Positions 26,181 to 34,642 are shown, counted from the first letter of the stretch. The stretch is 64,000 nt of DNA from Stramentimicrobium sp964433555 (GCA_964433555.1 CAYSRG010000002.1:158918-222917), one strand, 5' to 3'. A program made the numbers and translations. Notes: generated by a model from the letters alone, not told the origin.

Positions 26181-28050
26181 CTTCTATCACCTCTATTGCC
26201 CCTGTTGGACAGGTATACTGACATAATCCACAACCAAAACAATCAGTAGTAATCTCCATAAAAGCTTTGCTATGTTCAGTTTTGGGATGAAATATCATTG
26301 CTGGACAAGCTAATTGATTTAAACAAATGCGGCAACCGGTACATTTACTTATATCAACCTTGAACTTATTAAGTTTCACTCTTCTTCTCTTTGCCTGCAG
26401 GGCACATTCCCGACGAGATATTACCACTGAAACACCAGGATATTCTATTGCTTCTTCAATAACTTTTATAGATTCCTCAGGATTATAAGGATCGATAATA
26501 TTAATTTTATCTACTCCACAACCCTGGCAGATATTCACAAGATCCACTCTTTTGGTATCAGTCTCATTCAAATAAATAGTTCCAGGATTTTCTTCAAAAC
26601 CGGTCATGGCAGTCCATCCATTATCCAAGATGATTACAGCTAAAGGAACCTTTTGATACACTGCATTAATCAAGGGGGGGATACCAGCATGAAAAAAGGT
26701 AGAATCACCAATAGTAGCGACAACAGGTTTTTTTATGCCAGCCCACTTAAATCCTTGTGCCATACCGATACTGGCACCCATAGCAACTTCAGTCCAGCAG
26801 CTTTCAAAGGGCTTATTCATTCCTAAGATAGTACAGCCAATATCCCCCGTAATAATGATTTCATCTTTTTTGTACCTTAAATTTTTAATAGCTTTATTGA
26901 GGGCATAATAAGTCCCTCGATGGGGGCAGCCGGTACAAAAAGAGATGGGGCGCTTAACCTGTAATTTTTTGGTATCCTTAATTATTTCCTGATTATTTTC
27001 TATGGCAAACTTTTTCTGGTAAAGGGCTTCCAGGCCTTTCTTGATATCGGTAAAGGAATAGTCTCCTATCAATGATAAGGTCTTATCAAGTTTACCCATA
27101 ATTTCTACTTTTTTACCTATTTGGAAAGCCAATCTCATTACTTCTGTTTCTATGAGTGGCTCTAATTCTTCCAAAACTAATAACCGGTCAACAGTTTTTA
27201 AAAATTCCTTAATTCTATCCTCAGGTAGAGGGTGTACTAATCCAATCTTTAGCCAGGATATTTCTATTGGAAATCTCCTTAATACCTCCCGCAGAGTTCC
27301 CTCCACCGCTCCACTATAAATCACTCCATATTTAGTATTAGCAAAGTGCGTTTCATTTACCTTAATTCCCGATTCAGTAATATAAGAATCACCAATTTTG
27401 AGGGATTCAGCTAACCTATCAAGTGCATCCCGATGTTGTGCCATACAGAGAGCTGCGCCTGCTTTGGTATATTTGGTTATATCATGCTTAAAATATGTTT
27501 CTCTCTTTTCAATTGTCATTTTTTTACTTATTTCTACATCAGAGGCAGTATGAGAAATATCTGTGGTTGATCTTAGTAGAACAGGCCCCTGTATTTTTTC
27601 AGAAATGTCAAAAGCTGCTTTAACATAATCCAGGCATTCTTGCTGAGAAGCAACATCAAGCATAGGTACAATCATTGATCTTGCATAATACCGGGAATCC
27701 TGCTCTGCCATTCCGGCATGTACTCCCGGATCATCAGCCACAAAAATAACTAATCCACCAGTACAACCGCTATAAGCAACATTGGCTATAGAATCTGAAG
27801 CTACATTCAATCCAGACATTTTCATAGTAACCAGGGCTCTCTTTCCTGCCCAGGCAGCACCCGCGGCTATTTCAAAAGCTACTTTTTCATTTATACTCCA
27901 CTCAATATGGAAATCTAATTCTTTTCTTTTCGCCATTAGGCTTAAAATAACCTCTGTTGAGGGGGTACCAGGATAGCCAGCAACCACTTCCACCCCTGCT
28001 GCCATTGCTCCTTCAGCAATGGCTTCATTACCAGTAAGTAATTTTTTCAA
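26170..28050 (-). CDS. iorA: Indolepyruvate ferredoxin oxidoreductase alpha subunit, copy 1
   Basis: 626 aa. The N-terminal pyrimidine-binding domain opens LLTGNEAIAEGAMAAGVEV followed by AGYPGTPSTEV. The thiamine-diphosphate motif lies near residues 450-480 (IGDSTFFHAGIPPLINAV, then ILDNGWTAMTG). Two C-terminal ferredoxin clusters are visible (CTGCRICLNQLACP and CFGCGLCQYTCP). Typical arylpyruvate oxidoreductase large subunit. It follows the HisC-like aminotransferase by 28 bases, so transamination product and oxidoreductase substrate are probably the same 2-oxoacid. A paralogue lies at 45.7-47.6 kb. Confidence 0.94.
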   Translation of the reverse strand: MKKLLTGNEAIAEGAMAAGVEVVAGYPGTPSTEVILSLMAKRKELDFHIEWSINEKVAFEIAAGAAWAGKRALVTMKMSGLNVASDSIANVAYSGCTGGLVIFVADDPGVHAGMAEQDSRYYARSMIVPMLDVASQQECLDYVKAAFDISEKIQGPVLLRSTTDISHTASDVEISKKMTIEKRETYFKHDITKYTKAGAALCMAQHRDALDRLAESLKIGDSYITESGIKVNETHFANTKYGVIYSGAVEGTLREVLRRFPIEISWLKIGLVHPLPEDRIKEFLKTVDRLLVLEELEPLIETEVMRLAFQIGKKVEIMGKLDKTLSLIGDYSFTDIKKGLEALYQKKFAIENNQEIIKDTKKLQVKRPISFCTGCPHRGTYYALNKAIKNLRYKKDEIIITGDIGCTILGMNKPFESCWTEVAMGASIGMAQGFKWAGIKKPVVATIGDSTFFHAGIPPLINAVYQKVPLAVIILDNGWTAMTGFEENPGTIYLNETDTKRVDLVNICQGCGVDKINIIDPYNPEESIKVIEEAIEYPGVSVVISRRECALQAKRRRVKLNKFKVDISKCTGCRICLNQLACPAMIFHPKTEHSKAFMEITTDCFGCGLCQYTCPTGAIEVIEDVE

Positions 28051-28078
28051 ACCTATTTCTCCTTTCTGCTCTTCTACT

Positions 28079-29176
28079 CTATCTAATTATTTCAGTTAAA
28101 ACCTGAATAAATTTTTCATTTTCAGAGTGAGTTCCGATAGTCACCCGAATAAAAGTAGGAGTTCCATATATTTTTCCAGGTCTAACAATAACTCCTTTTC
28201 TTAAACACTTTTCAAAAAATAATTGGCTATCTTCTTTTAAATCAATAAAAATAAAATTTGTTTCAGTGGGAAGGTAGAATAAATTGAGTTTATCTAACTC
28301 TTGGTAGAGATATTTCTTACCTTCTTTGTTTACTTTTAAAACCTGCTGATAATGAGTCTCATCATCTAAGGAGGCCAGGGCAGCAACTTGAGCCAGCCGA
28401 TTAGTAGTAAAAGGATTAACTACCCTTCTTAGGTAGCCAATTAATTCTGGTTTGGCAATACCATAACCTATTCTAATTCCGGCTATCCCTGCTATTTTGG
28501 AGAAGGTACGCAGGATGATTACGTTCTTCCCATCTAAAACATAAGAAAGGCTATCAGGATAGTCCTTATCTTCTACATAGTCATAGTAGGCCTCGTCGAA
28601 AACGACAATGACATCTTCAGGAATCTGTCTCATCATCTTATCGACTGAATTTTTCTTTACAATTGTACCGGTTGGATTATTGGGATTACAAAGATAAATC
28701 ATTTTACTTTTCCCAGTAATTCTTTTAGTTATTGCCTCCAAATCAAAACAGAAATCTTTTAATCTGACTGTAACGAACTCTCCACCCATAATTTTGGTAA
28801 TGGTTTCATAGGCAGGGAAGGTGGTTTCACTTGTCATAACTTCATCACCCTGGTTAATAAAAGCCATGCCAGTAAGGTCAATAATATTGTCTGCTCCATT
28901 ACCAATAATAATAAAATCTTCACTGATATTTAATTTTTTTGCTAATTTCTCTCTTAATACTCTACTGGTACCTTCGGGATAAAAATTAATATTTTTAATT
29001 TCTCTTTCGATTGCCTCTATCGCCAAAGGTGATGGCCCTATGGATGTTTCATTGGACTCTAACTTAACTACTTCTTTCAATCCTAATTCTCTTTGGACCT
29101 CTTCAATGGATTTCCCTGGAATATAGGGTTTTAAGTTCAGGATACCTTTTCTGGTAAGATACTTTACTTCTACCAT
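28079..29176 (-). CDS. HisC-like aminotransferase (PLP, class I/II)
   Basis: 365 aa. Substrate and PLP-binding motifs are clear: LESNETSIGPSP at 39-50, YLCNPNNPTGTIV at 161-173, FDEAYYDY at 193-200 and the Schiff-base lysine Lys227 in RTFSKIAGIAG. The family is histidinol-phosphate aminotransferase, but no other histidine-biosynthetic gene is nearby. The gene is the first one after the hutP terminator and precedes an indolepyruvate-type oxidoreductase. I therefore infer a catabolic role, transaminating histidine (or an aromatic amino acid) to its 2-oxoacid. An AGAGGAGAAAG site precedes the ATG. Confidence 0.9.
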   Translation of the reverse strand: MVEVKYLTRKGILNLKPYIPGKSIEEVQRELGLKEVVKLESNETSIGPSPLAIEAIEREIKNINFYPEGTSRVLREKLAKKLNISEDFIIIGNGADNIIDLTGMAFINQGDEVMTSETTFPAYETITKIMGGEFVTVRLKDFCFDLEAITKRITGKSKMIYLCNPNNPTGTIVKKNSVDKMMRQIPEDVIVVFDEAYYDYVEDKDYPDSLSYVLDGKNVIILRTFSKIAGIAGIRIGYGIAKPELIGYLRRVVNPFTTNRLAQVAALASLDDETHYQQVLKVNKEGKKYLYQELDKLNLFYLPTETNFIFIDLKEDSQLFFEKCLRKGVIVRPGKIYGTPTFIRVTIGTHSENEKFIQVLTEIIR

Positions 29177-29257
29177 TTCTTTCTCCTCTTTTTCTATTTG
29201 ATATTTATTTGTATAGAATATGAAGTATAAACATTATTGAATCATTTTATTTTCAGA

Positions 29258-29292
29258 CTAAAACAAAATAGGAGGAGCTCTTTGCTCCCCCT
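29258..29292 (-). terminator. Rho-independent terminator between hutP and the aminotransferase gene
   Basis: On the minus strand AGGGGGAGC (29284-29292) pairs with GCTCCTCCT (29270-29278) around a five-base loop, a nine-pair stem with one G-U, followed by ATTTTGTTTTA (29258-29268). It lies about 115 bases after hutP and 80 bases before the aminotransferase start. The position matches the Bacillus subtilis hut operon, where HutP disrupts a terminator directly behind its own gene. Confidence 0.85.
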
Positions 29293-29307
29293 AATAACTA
29301 ATATCTC
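29278..29307 (-). promoter_or_regulatory. Candidate HutP RNA-binding site (NAG-triplet array)
   Basis: The transcript reads GAG-AUAU-UAG-UUAU-UAG (29291-29307), three NAG triplets each separated by exactly four bases, the pattern HutP hexamers are known to bind. It runs straight into the terminator stem, where two more triplets GAG-CAAA-GAG (29278-29287) are again four bases apart. The 5' arm of the hairpin and the last UAG overlap, so bound HutP would prevent hairpin formation. Confidence 0.75.
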
Positions 29308-29407
29308 TGGGCATATTATTTTATTTAGTTTTATTTTAACACTATTTTTTCTTTATGTAAATATTTTTCTTAAATACAAATTTAACATTCTAATCAAATC
29401 ATTAAAG

Positions 29408-29845
29408 CTAAACAGGATTGATTTCCAGACCTATGGCTTCATGTTCAAATCCTTTGATTGGTGCTCCTATCGTGCCATAGATACCTACTGCTATCCATTC
29501 TCCTAAATCTTTTTTAGTGGTATCCATAGGGCCTCTTAACACCACAAATTTTACACCTACAGTTCTCAGTAGATTACCAATGCCAATCTCCCCCCTGCAG
29601 AGACCTCTTAAGGCATTTAAAGCAGTATGGTAAAGAGCATGTTCTTCTCTATAGCTATCTTTTAGAATGATTTCTGCTCTTTTGGCTGCTGTTTCTATAG
29701 CACCAATTACTGCATTGCTATCCATGGTACCAGCTTTACCTATACAATAGGTATAGCCTGCTTGGGTAATCTTTTTGATAAGTTCTTTTTCTTCTTCTTC
29801 AGATGATATTAAAAGTAGGATGGTTAATTTCCCGATTTTAGCCAA
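29408..29845 (-). CDS. hutP: HutP, histidine-dependent antiterminator
   Basis: RNA-binding antiterminator, 145 aa, close to Bacillus HutP (148 aa). Conserved stretches are IGKLTILLLISS, GKAGTMDSNAVIGAIETA, the ligand motif EEHALYHTALNALRG (His69 and His73), LLRTVGVKFVVLRG, and YGTIGAPIKGFEHEAIG (Glu134, His135). These histidines correspond to the Mg/L-histidine ligands His73, His77 and His138 of the Bacillus protein. The start is a TTG with AGGAG ten bases upstream. An NAG-triplet array and terminator lie just downstream of the gene. Classical hutHUIG genes are absent from the window, so the controlled pathway must be different. Confidence 0.95.
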   Translation of the reverse strand: MAKIGKLTILLLISSEEEEKELIKKITQAGYTYCIGKAGTMDSNAVIGAIETAAKRAEIILKDSYREEHALYHTALNALRGLCRGEIGIGNLLRTVGVKFVVLRGPMDTTKKDLGEWIAVGIYGTIGAPIKGFEHEAIGLEINPV

Positions 29846-29892
29846 GCTGGATATTCTCCTAATTATTTCGAAATGATTTGATTGATAATTTT

Positions 29893-29921
29893 ATTGTAGT
29901 TTAAACTACTTAGAAAGTAAA
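29893..29921 (-). promoter_or_regulatory. Probable hutP promoter with internal palindrome
   Basis: Minus-strand TTTACT (29916-29921), 17-base spacer, TACAAT (29893-29898), about 48 bases before the hutP start. The spacer and -10 are covered by the perfect 14-base palindrome GTAGTTTAAACTAC (29896-29909), a good place for a repressor. A weaker hairpin GAGTAT-ATTTA-ATACTC (29932-29948) at the end of the upstream gene could separate the two transcripts. Confidence 0.5.
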
Positions 29922-29946
29922 TTAAATAATCGAGTATATTTAATAC

Positions 29947-30810
29947 TCAGAATTTTAATCTTTGAGCAAGAATAACGCTAACTATCAGTATGATGCCACC
30001 TAAAATTTGTATTAACTTAAACGACTCATTTAAAAAAACAATTCCCAGAAATCCATTTATGACTGGCATAAGCATGGTCATCAGGTAATAATAGGTCACG
30101 CTGGTAATTTTAAGGGCTTGATTCATAAAAAGAATCACTAGTCCCTCAAAAATACCTATAATACATATAATGAACAAACTATCTGTAGAAAAAATATTAA
30201 CTTTAAATAGTATACCTACTAAAATAGAATAAAACGCACTACTTGAAATGACACCCCAACTAATGAGTTCGGGAGGAATGTATTGATTAACTATCTTTTG
30301 AGCCATGGCGAATGAAGCAAAAAAGAATGCACCCATGAGAATAAATAAGTCACCAGCCCTTGGAATGATAATTTGACCTTCTGTACTTACCAGATAAACT
30401 CCTAGAAAAGAACTCACAATCAATAATAACATTTGCCAGTACATTCTTTCACCCATAAAAAAGAAAGATAAAATTGTAGAAAAGATAAGGGTACTCCTGA
30501 TAATAAAACTATAATTTATAGAGGTAGTAAAACGGAGCCCATAAGTACTAGCTAGATAAGCAGCAAATAAGAAGAATCCTGCTAAGAAAATCATTTTCCA
30601 TTCAGAAATTTTAATTTTCTTGATTTGGATAATATATTTCTTCTGGAACAGGAGAAGATTTATAGTTAACATAATAGCAGCTATGATCATAAATTGTAAT
30701 AATAATCTTAGAGGATCGATATTACCCAATAGAGCAATCTTCTTAAAAAAAATAGCCATTGAAGATGAAAATACCGCTAAGAAGCAATAGAGTGCTTTTT
30801 TAGAAAACAT
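29947..30810 (-). CDS. DMT-superfamily permease (EamA type)
   Basis: 287 aa, strongly hydrophobic with about ten membrane segments in two EamA repeats (FSSSMAIFFKKIALLG at the start, and the second repeat from about residue 150: GDLFILMGAFFFASFAMAQK). Drug/metabolite transporters of this type usually export metabolites or amino acids. It begins three bases after the amino-acid permease gene, so it is in the transport operon, and it directly precedes hutP. Export of a pathway end product is a plausible inference. Confidence 0.85.
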   Translation of the reverse strand: MFSKKALYCFLAVFSSSMAIFFKKIALLGNIDPLRLLLQFMIIAAIMLTINLLLFQKKYIIQIKKIKISEWKMIFLAGFFLFAAYLASTYGLRFTTSINYSFIIRSTLIFSTILSFFFMGERMYWQMLLLIVSSFLGVYLVSTEGQIIIPRAGDLFILMGAFFFASFAMAQKIVNQYIPPELISWGVISSSAFYSILVGILFKVNIFSTDSLFIICIIGIFEGLVILFMNQALKITSVTYYYLMTMLMPVINGFLGIVFLNESFKLIQILGGIILIVSVILAQRLKF

Positions 30811-30813
30811 ATC

Positions 30814-31476
30814 CTATCCAATTCCCGGGATTTCTAGTTTTTTCTCTAAACTATGAAGTATTTTAGTAATCACAGAGACCATAAATAAATAGAAGGCACC
30901 CACCACCAGAAAAACTAAGGTATATTCAAAATAACGTGAAGCAATTATTTTCCCCGCGCCAGTTAATTCAACACAGGTAACCATAAAAGCCAAAGAAGAA
31001 TACTTTACTAAATAAATTATTTCATTGGAACACCCAGGAATAGATCTTCTTAAAGCCTGGGGAAGAATAATGGATAAAATGGCAGTAAATTTGGTCATCC
31101 CTAAAGCTTCTGCCGCCATCATCTGCCCACTTTTTATAGATTGAATAGATCCTCTAATATATTCCGAATGGTAGGCACCGCTGCAGAGAATAAAACCAAT
31201 AATTGCTGCCGCAAATGGGGATAAAAATATATTAACAGAAGGCAAGCCATAATAGAGGATAAATAGTTGCACCAACAAAGGTGTGCCTCTAAAAAATAAG
31301 GTATATAAGGTACAAAAAAATGAAACCAGTTTATTCCCATATACCCGACCCACAGCTATAAATATACCACATATATAACCAAAGGGAATGGCAAAAACAA
31401 TCAGCCTCAGGGTAACTCCTAATCCATCTAATAAAGGAGGTAAAAGTATTTTAGAAATAAAATGCATAATATTCAT
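30814..31476 (-). CDS. Polar amino-acid ABC transporter permease, second subunit
   Basis: 220 aa, HisM/GlnP-type permease with the family motifs FFRGTPLLVQLFILYYGLP near residues 60-78, SGAYHSEYIRGSIQSIKSGQ near 99-118 and AAEALGMTKFTAILSIILPQ (EAA loop) near 121-140. It overlaps the ATPase gene by four bases. With the first permease, ATPase and binding protein it makes a complete amino-acid importer. Confidence 0.92.
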   Translation of the reverse strand: MNIMHFISKILLPPLLDGLGVTLRLIVFAIPFGYICGIFIAVGRVYGNKLVSFFCTLYTLFFRGTPLLVQLFILYYGLPSVNIFLSPFAAAIIGFILCSGAYHSEYIRGSIQSIKSGQMMAAEALGMTKFTAILSIILPQALRRSIPGCSNEIIYLVKYSSLAFMVTCVELTGAGKIIASRYFEYTLVFLVVGAFYLFMVSVITKILHSLEKKLEIPGIG

Positions 31477-32255
31477 TTATTATTGGCCGTCTCTCCATAA
31501 AGCTCAGCTATTTTACAGATAAACTTTCTAGTACGCTCATGATCCGGATTGGTAAAAAGCTTGTGAGGGGTTCCCTGGTCAATAATCTTCCCCTCTTCAA
31601 TAAATATAATTTCATTTGCTACCGAACGAGCAAATCCCATTTCATGGGTAACCACTATCATAGTCATTCCCCCCATGGCTAAATTCTTAATAACTTCTAA
31701 TACTTCTCCGATAAGTTCTGGATCAAGGGCAGAGGTAGGTTCATCAAAAAGCATAACAATAGGATCCATAGCCAGGGCTCTCGCTATAGATACTCTCTGT
31801 TTTTGTCCACCTGAAAGTTGTGCTGGATATAAATGAGCCTGTTTTTCTAAGCCGACACGTCTTAATTCTTCTATTGCTTTTTCTTGGGCTTCTTTTTTAT
31901 CCATCTTTTTCACTTTAATTAAAGCTATTTCTACATTTCTCAGGGCATTTAAATGGTCAAACAAATTAAAATCCTGAAAGACCATACCTATTTTCTGACG
32001 AAAACGATTAATGTCTTTCATATGCTGGGTTACTTCTTCATCTTCTAACCAGATACTCCCCTTATCAGGAATGGTTAACTGGTTAATACATCGCAGAAGG
32101 GTACTTTTTCCACTACCTGAAGGACCAATGATAACTTTGGTTTCACCTTTTTTGATTTCGAAAGAAATTCCTCTTAGTATTTCATTGGTATTATAACATT
32201 TACATATATTTTCTACCCGTAAAATAGCTTTAGCATTTTTTGATAACTTACTCAA
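31473..32255 (-). CDS. Polar amino-acid ABC transporter ATP-binding protein (GlnQ/HisP type)
   Basis: 260 aa. Walker A GPSGSGKST at residues 44-52, a GMVFQDFNLFDHLNALRNVE Q-loop region near 90-109, signature LSGGQKQR and Walker B VMLFDEPTSALDPE. The specific GlnQ/HisP-type ending (FTNPDHERTRKFICKI) is present. The start is TTG 32255, preceded by GGAGAG from the end of the previous gene. It powers the two flanking permeases. Confidence 0.93.
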   Translation of the reverse strand: MSKLSKNAKAILRVENICKCYNTNEILRGISFEIKKGETKVIIGPSGSGKSTLLRCINQLTIPDKGSIWLEDEEVTQHMKDINRFRQKIGMVFQDFNLFDHLNALRNVEIALIKVKKMDKKEAQEKAIEELRRVGLEKQAHLYPAQLSGGQKQRVSIARALAMDPIVMLFDEPTSALDPELIGEVLEVIKNLAMGGMTMIVVTHEMGFARSVANEIIFIEEGKIIDQGTPHKLFTNPDHERTRKFICKIAELYGETANNK

Positions 32256-32258
32256 ATA

Positions 32259-32936
32259 CTATCTCTCCTCTCCATAGCCAGGGGTTTTGACTTTGTTTTC
32301 TAATATATTAAGTAGCTTTACTCCACCATAGGTTAGAATAATAAAAATAATTCCAGCCAGAAAATAAACTGGCATAGGTTGATAAGTTCGAGTAGCAACA
32401 AAGTTTGCTCTAGTTAATATTTCCATTACCCCAATAGCATAGGTAATTGCGGAATCTTTTAATAAAATAGCATATTCATTAGACCAACCAGGTATAGAAA
32501 TTCGTAAGGCTTGAGGTAATATGATATTAAATATTGCGGTATACTTTTTCATACCTAATGATAAAGCAGCCAGCATTTGTCCTTCGCCTATTGACTTAAT
32601 GCTACCCCTAAAAATTTGAGACTGATAGGCAGCGCTTCTTAAACCTAAAACTAAAATAGCAGAAGTAAAAGCAGACAAATTAAGTTGTATAAGAGTAAAT
32701 AATCCAAAATAAAAAAGAAAAAGAAGAACTAAAACTGGCAATCCTCGAAAAAACCAAACATATAGTGAAATTACACCAGATATAAATTTATTACCATATA
32801 CCTGCCCTACAGCCATGGGAACACCAAGCGCAAAACCCAAACCTAATGCACCACAAACTAATCCAATGGTAATTATAGAACCATTAATTAAGTAGGGATA
32901 GGTTTGATAAATTAGCATAATATTTTCTCTCATCAT
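32259..32936 (-). CDS. Polar amino-acid ABC transporter permease, first subunit
   Basis: 225 aa, HisM/GlnP family. Motifs: WFFRGLPVLVLLFLFYFGLF near residues 61-80, LRSAAYQSQIFRGSIKSI near 98-115 and LAALSLGMKKYTAIFNIILP (EAA loop) near 122-141. It differs clearly from the second permease, so the channel is a heterodimer. It lies downstream of the binding-protein gene and its terminator-like hairpin. Confidence 0.92.
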   Translation of the reverse strand: MMRENIMLIYQTYPYLINGSIITIGLVCGALGLGFALGVPMAVGQVYGNKFISGVISLYVWFFRGLPVLVLLFLFYFGLFTLIQLNLSAFTSAILVLGLRSAAYQSQIFRGSIKSIGEGQMLAALSLGMKKYTAIFNIILPQALRISIPGWSNEYAILLKDSAITYAIGVMEILTRANFVATRTYQPMPVYFLAGIIFIILTYGGVKLLNILENKVKTPGYGEER

Positions 32937-33004
32937 TATTTCACTTTGCCTTATTAACTTCCAAAATTATATAAAAACTATCAACATTTGCTGATATATA
33001 AAAA

Positions 33005-33050
33005 TAATTTCAGGGATCAAGTCATTATTACTCAGAAATAACTTGACCCC
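33005..33050 (-). terminator. Attenuating terminator between binding-protein and permease genes
   Basis: On the minus strand GGGGTCAAGTTAT pairs with GTAATGACTTGATCCC across an eight-base loop region (33013-33050), about a dozen pairs including one or two G-U, followed by TGAAATTATTTTTA. Located eight bases after the binding-protein gene's stop, it would make the binding protein more abundant than the membrane subunits. Confidence 0.65.
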
Positions 33051-33057
33051 TATCTAT

Positions 33058-33825
33058 TTATTGTTCAGAAAAGTATTTAATTATCAATTCATCCCATACA
33101 TCTGATTTTTTCAATTTTTCTATCCCTTCATTCAGTATCTCTTTCAATTCCTGATCTTCTTTCCGTACTGCAATACCATAAGCTTCGCCGGTTTTGATTA
33201 TGCCAACAATTTTTACAGGCTGTTCTTTTCTAATAGCGTCCTCTACCATAACATCATCCATCATTGCTGAATCAATTCTGCCATTGACTAAATCTTGCAC
33301 AGCTAAAGAAAAACCTTCATATAACTTTAAATTATCTTTTGCTAGTATTCCTGTATTTACTAAATAATCCTCTATCCACATTGCTGCCGTGCATCCCCGT
33401 TGTGTACCTACAACATAATCGCCGCATAAGGCAGCAATAATGTTAAGGTCTGAATCTTTTCTAACACACAGTGCCTGATCAATCTCCCAGTATGGAATAG
33501 TAAAATCAACCTTCTCTAATCTCTCTGGCGTGATGGACATTCCAGAATAAACCATATCGATTTTTTTTGCTAGTAAACTTGAAACAATGCCATCCCAGGC
33601 AGTGGGCTGATGCTTTACTTCGAATCCCATCTCTTTGGCAATCCAATTTAGGCATTCTACATCAAAACCAGCTGGATTCCCTTTTTCATCCACATAAGCA
33701 AAGGGAGGATAATCCGCATCAATACCATTAATATACACTTTATTGGCAAATACATTCGCACTACTTATTAGAAAAAATACTAGAAGACTAACTATAGCTA
33801 TTATAATAAGTCCCTTATTTCTCAT
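33058..33825 (-). CDS. Polar amino-acid ABC transporter substrate-binding protein (HisJ/GlnH type)
   Basis: 255 aa, secreted. A signal peptide spans about residues 1-28 (IIIAIVSLLVFFLISSANVFA), with cleavage near ANVFA-NK. SBP_bac_3 motifs follow: DADYPPFAYVDEKGNPAGFD near 35-54, DMVYSGMSITPERLEKVDFT near 90-109 with the arginine that binds the ligand carboxylate, and a Cys-containing TQRGCTAAMW hinge loop. It belongs to the arginine/histidine/glutamine group; which amino acid is not decided by sequence. Its proximity to hutP makes histidine the prime candidate. A strong promoter lies 114 bases upstream. Confidence 0.9.
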   Translation of the reverse strand: MRNKGLIIIAIVSLLVFFLISSANVFANKVYINGIDADYPPFAYVDEKGNPAGFDVECLNWIAKEMGFEVKHQPTAWDGIVSSLLAKKIDMVYSGMSITPERLEKVDFTIPYWEIDQALCVRKDSDLNIIAALCGDYVVGTQRGCTAAMWIEDYLVNTGILAKDNLKLYEGFSLAVQDLVNGRIDSAMMDDVMVEDAIRKEQPVKIVGIIKTGEAYGIAVRKEDQELKEILNEGIEKLKKSDVWDELIIKYFSEQ

Positions 33826-33938
33826 TTCTTCACCTCCTCTCTTTCTATATTTCTTCTCTTATTTTAAATTAACTTTATTATTTTTCTCAAAAGGTTAAGA
33901 AAAATTTATTGTTTAAACTTACATTTCTTGCCGTTTAT

Positions 33939-33967
33939 ATTATACAATGTAATTTTGGCTTATTCAA
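33939..33967 (-). promoter_or_regulatory. Strong promoter of the amino-acid ABC operon
   Basis: Minus-strand TTGAAT (33962-33967), 17-base spacer, perfect TATAAT (33939-33944). It lies 114 bases upstream of the binding-protein start and inside the 187-base gap after the CPBP gene. No clear operator dyad overlaps it. Confidence 0.7.
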
Positions 33968-34012
33968 ACCTTCTAATTCTCTCTTCCATACACCTGATGA
34001 ACTGCTATCATG

Positions 34013-34642
34013 TTATAAAGTTACAAAATATTTAACAGTAAAATTGATAAAAATATGAATAAGAAAGGCTGGCCAAAATGACTTTCCCCGATAGGCAATC
34101 CATCCAAACCATAAACCAGTTATGATACAGGATAGTGTTTCTATCTCAGGTTTACCCAGATGCATTAATACGAAGGGCACCATCTGAATGACAATACTTG
34201 CCTTACCAAATCTTTCCTTTAGTCCAAATAGCAAAAAACCTCTTAGTAAATACTCCCAGGCTAATAGGGTTGGTACTGTTAGGCTGAAGAATTCATAGTA
34301 GTCAAATCCCTTTCCATAATATTGATGAATCTGGGAAAATTGGGAGGCAATAAGCAAAACAGGTATGCATATAACTATAGTAATAACCACATAATTTAAC
34401 CAGATACGATAATTCCCTAAACCAAAACCGTAATATAAAGGATTCTCTTTCAATACAAAGCGAATAACAAAAACCGGTAATACTATAAAATAGAAAATAT
34501 AGCTTAAGGCTAGCGAAGATCTGATAGGTCTATACCACTGTAGGGTAAGGGAAAGAGTTGCTACTCCTAGTACGATAATAACTTGATAATTTTCCGTAAT
34601 AAAACTCTTAATTTCCTGGTACTCCCGGGATAAAAACTTCAT
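34013..34642 (-). CDS. CPBP-family intramembrane protease-like protein (CAAX/bacteriocin-processing type)
   Basis: 209 aa, five to six membrane segments. Conserved CPBP positions are AWEYLLRGFLLFG (usually EExxxR), FVLMH (FxxxH) and HIFIN (HxxxN). The first glutamate of the EExxxR motif is replaced by Trp while the second Glu, the Arg and both histidines remain, so activity is likely but not certain. It stands alone, divergent from the plus-strand transporter operon. Its substrate is unknown. Confidence 0.75.
   Translation of the reverse strand: MKFLSREYQEIKSFITENYQVIIVLGVATLSLTLQWYRPIRSSLALSYIFYFIVLPVFVIRFVLKENPLYYGFGLGNYRIWLNYVVITIVICIPVLLIASQFSQIHQYYGKGFDYYEFFSLTVPTLLAWEYLLRGFLLFGLKERFGKASIVIQMVPFVLMHLGKPEIETLSCIITGLWFGWIAYRGKSFWPAFLIHIFINFTVKYFVTL

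Noticed and set aside
28079..29176. HisC-like gene as part of a histidine biosynthesis operon
   Set aside because: No other his genes are adjacent and the flanking genes are catabolic with a HutP switch in front; a biosynthetic role is unlikely from context.
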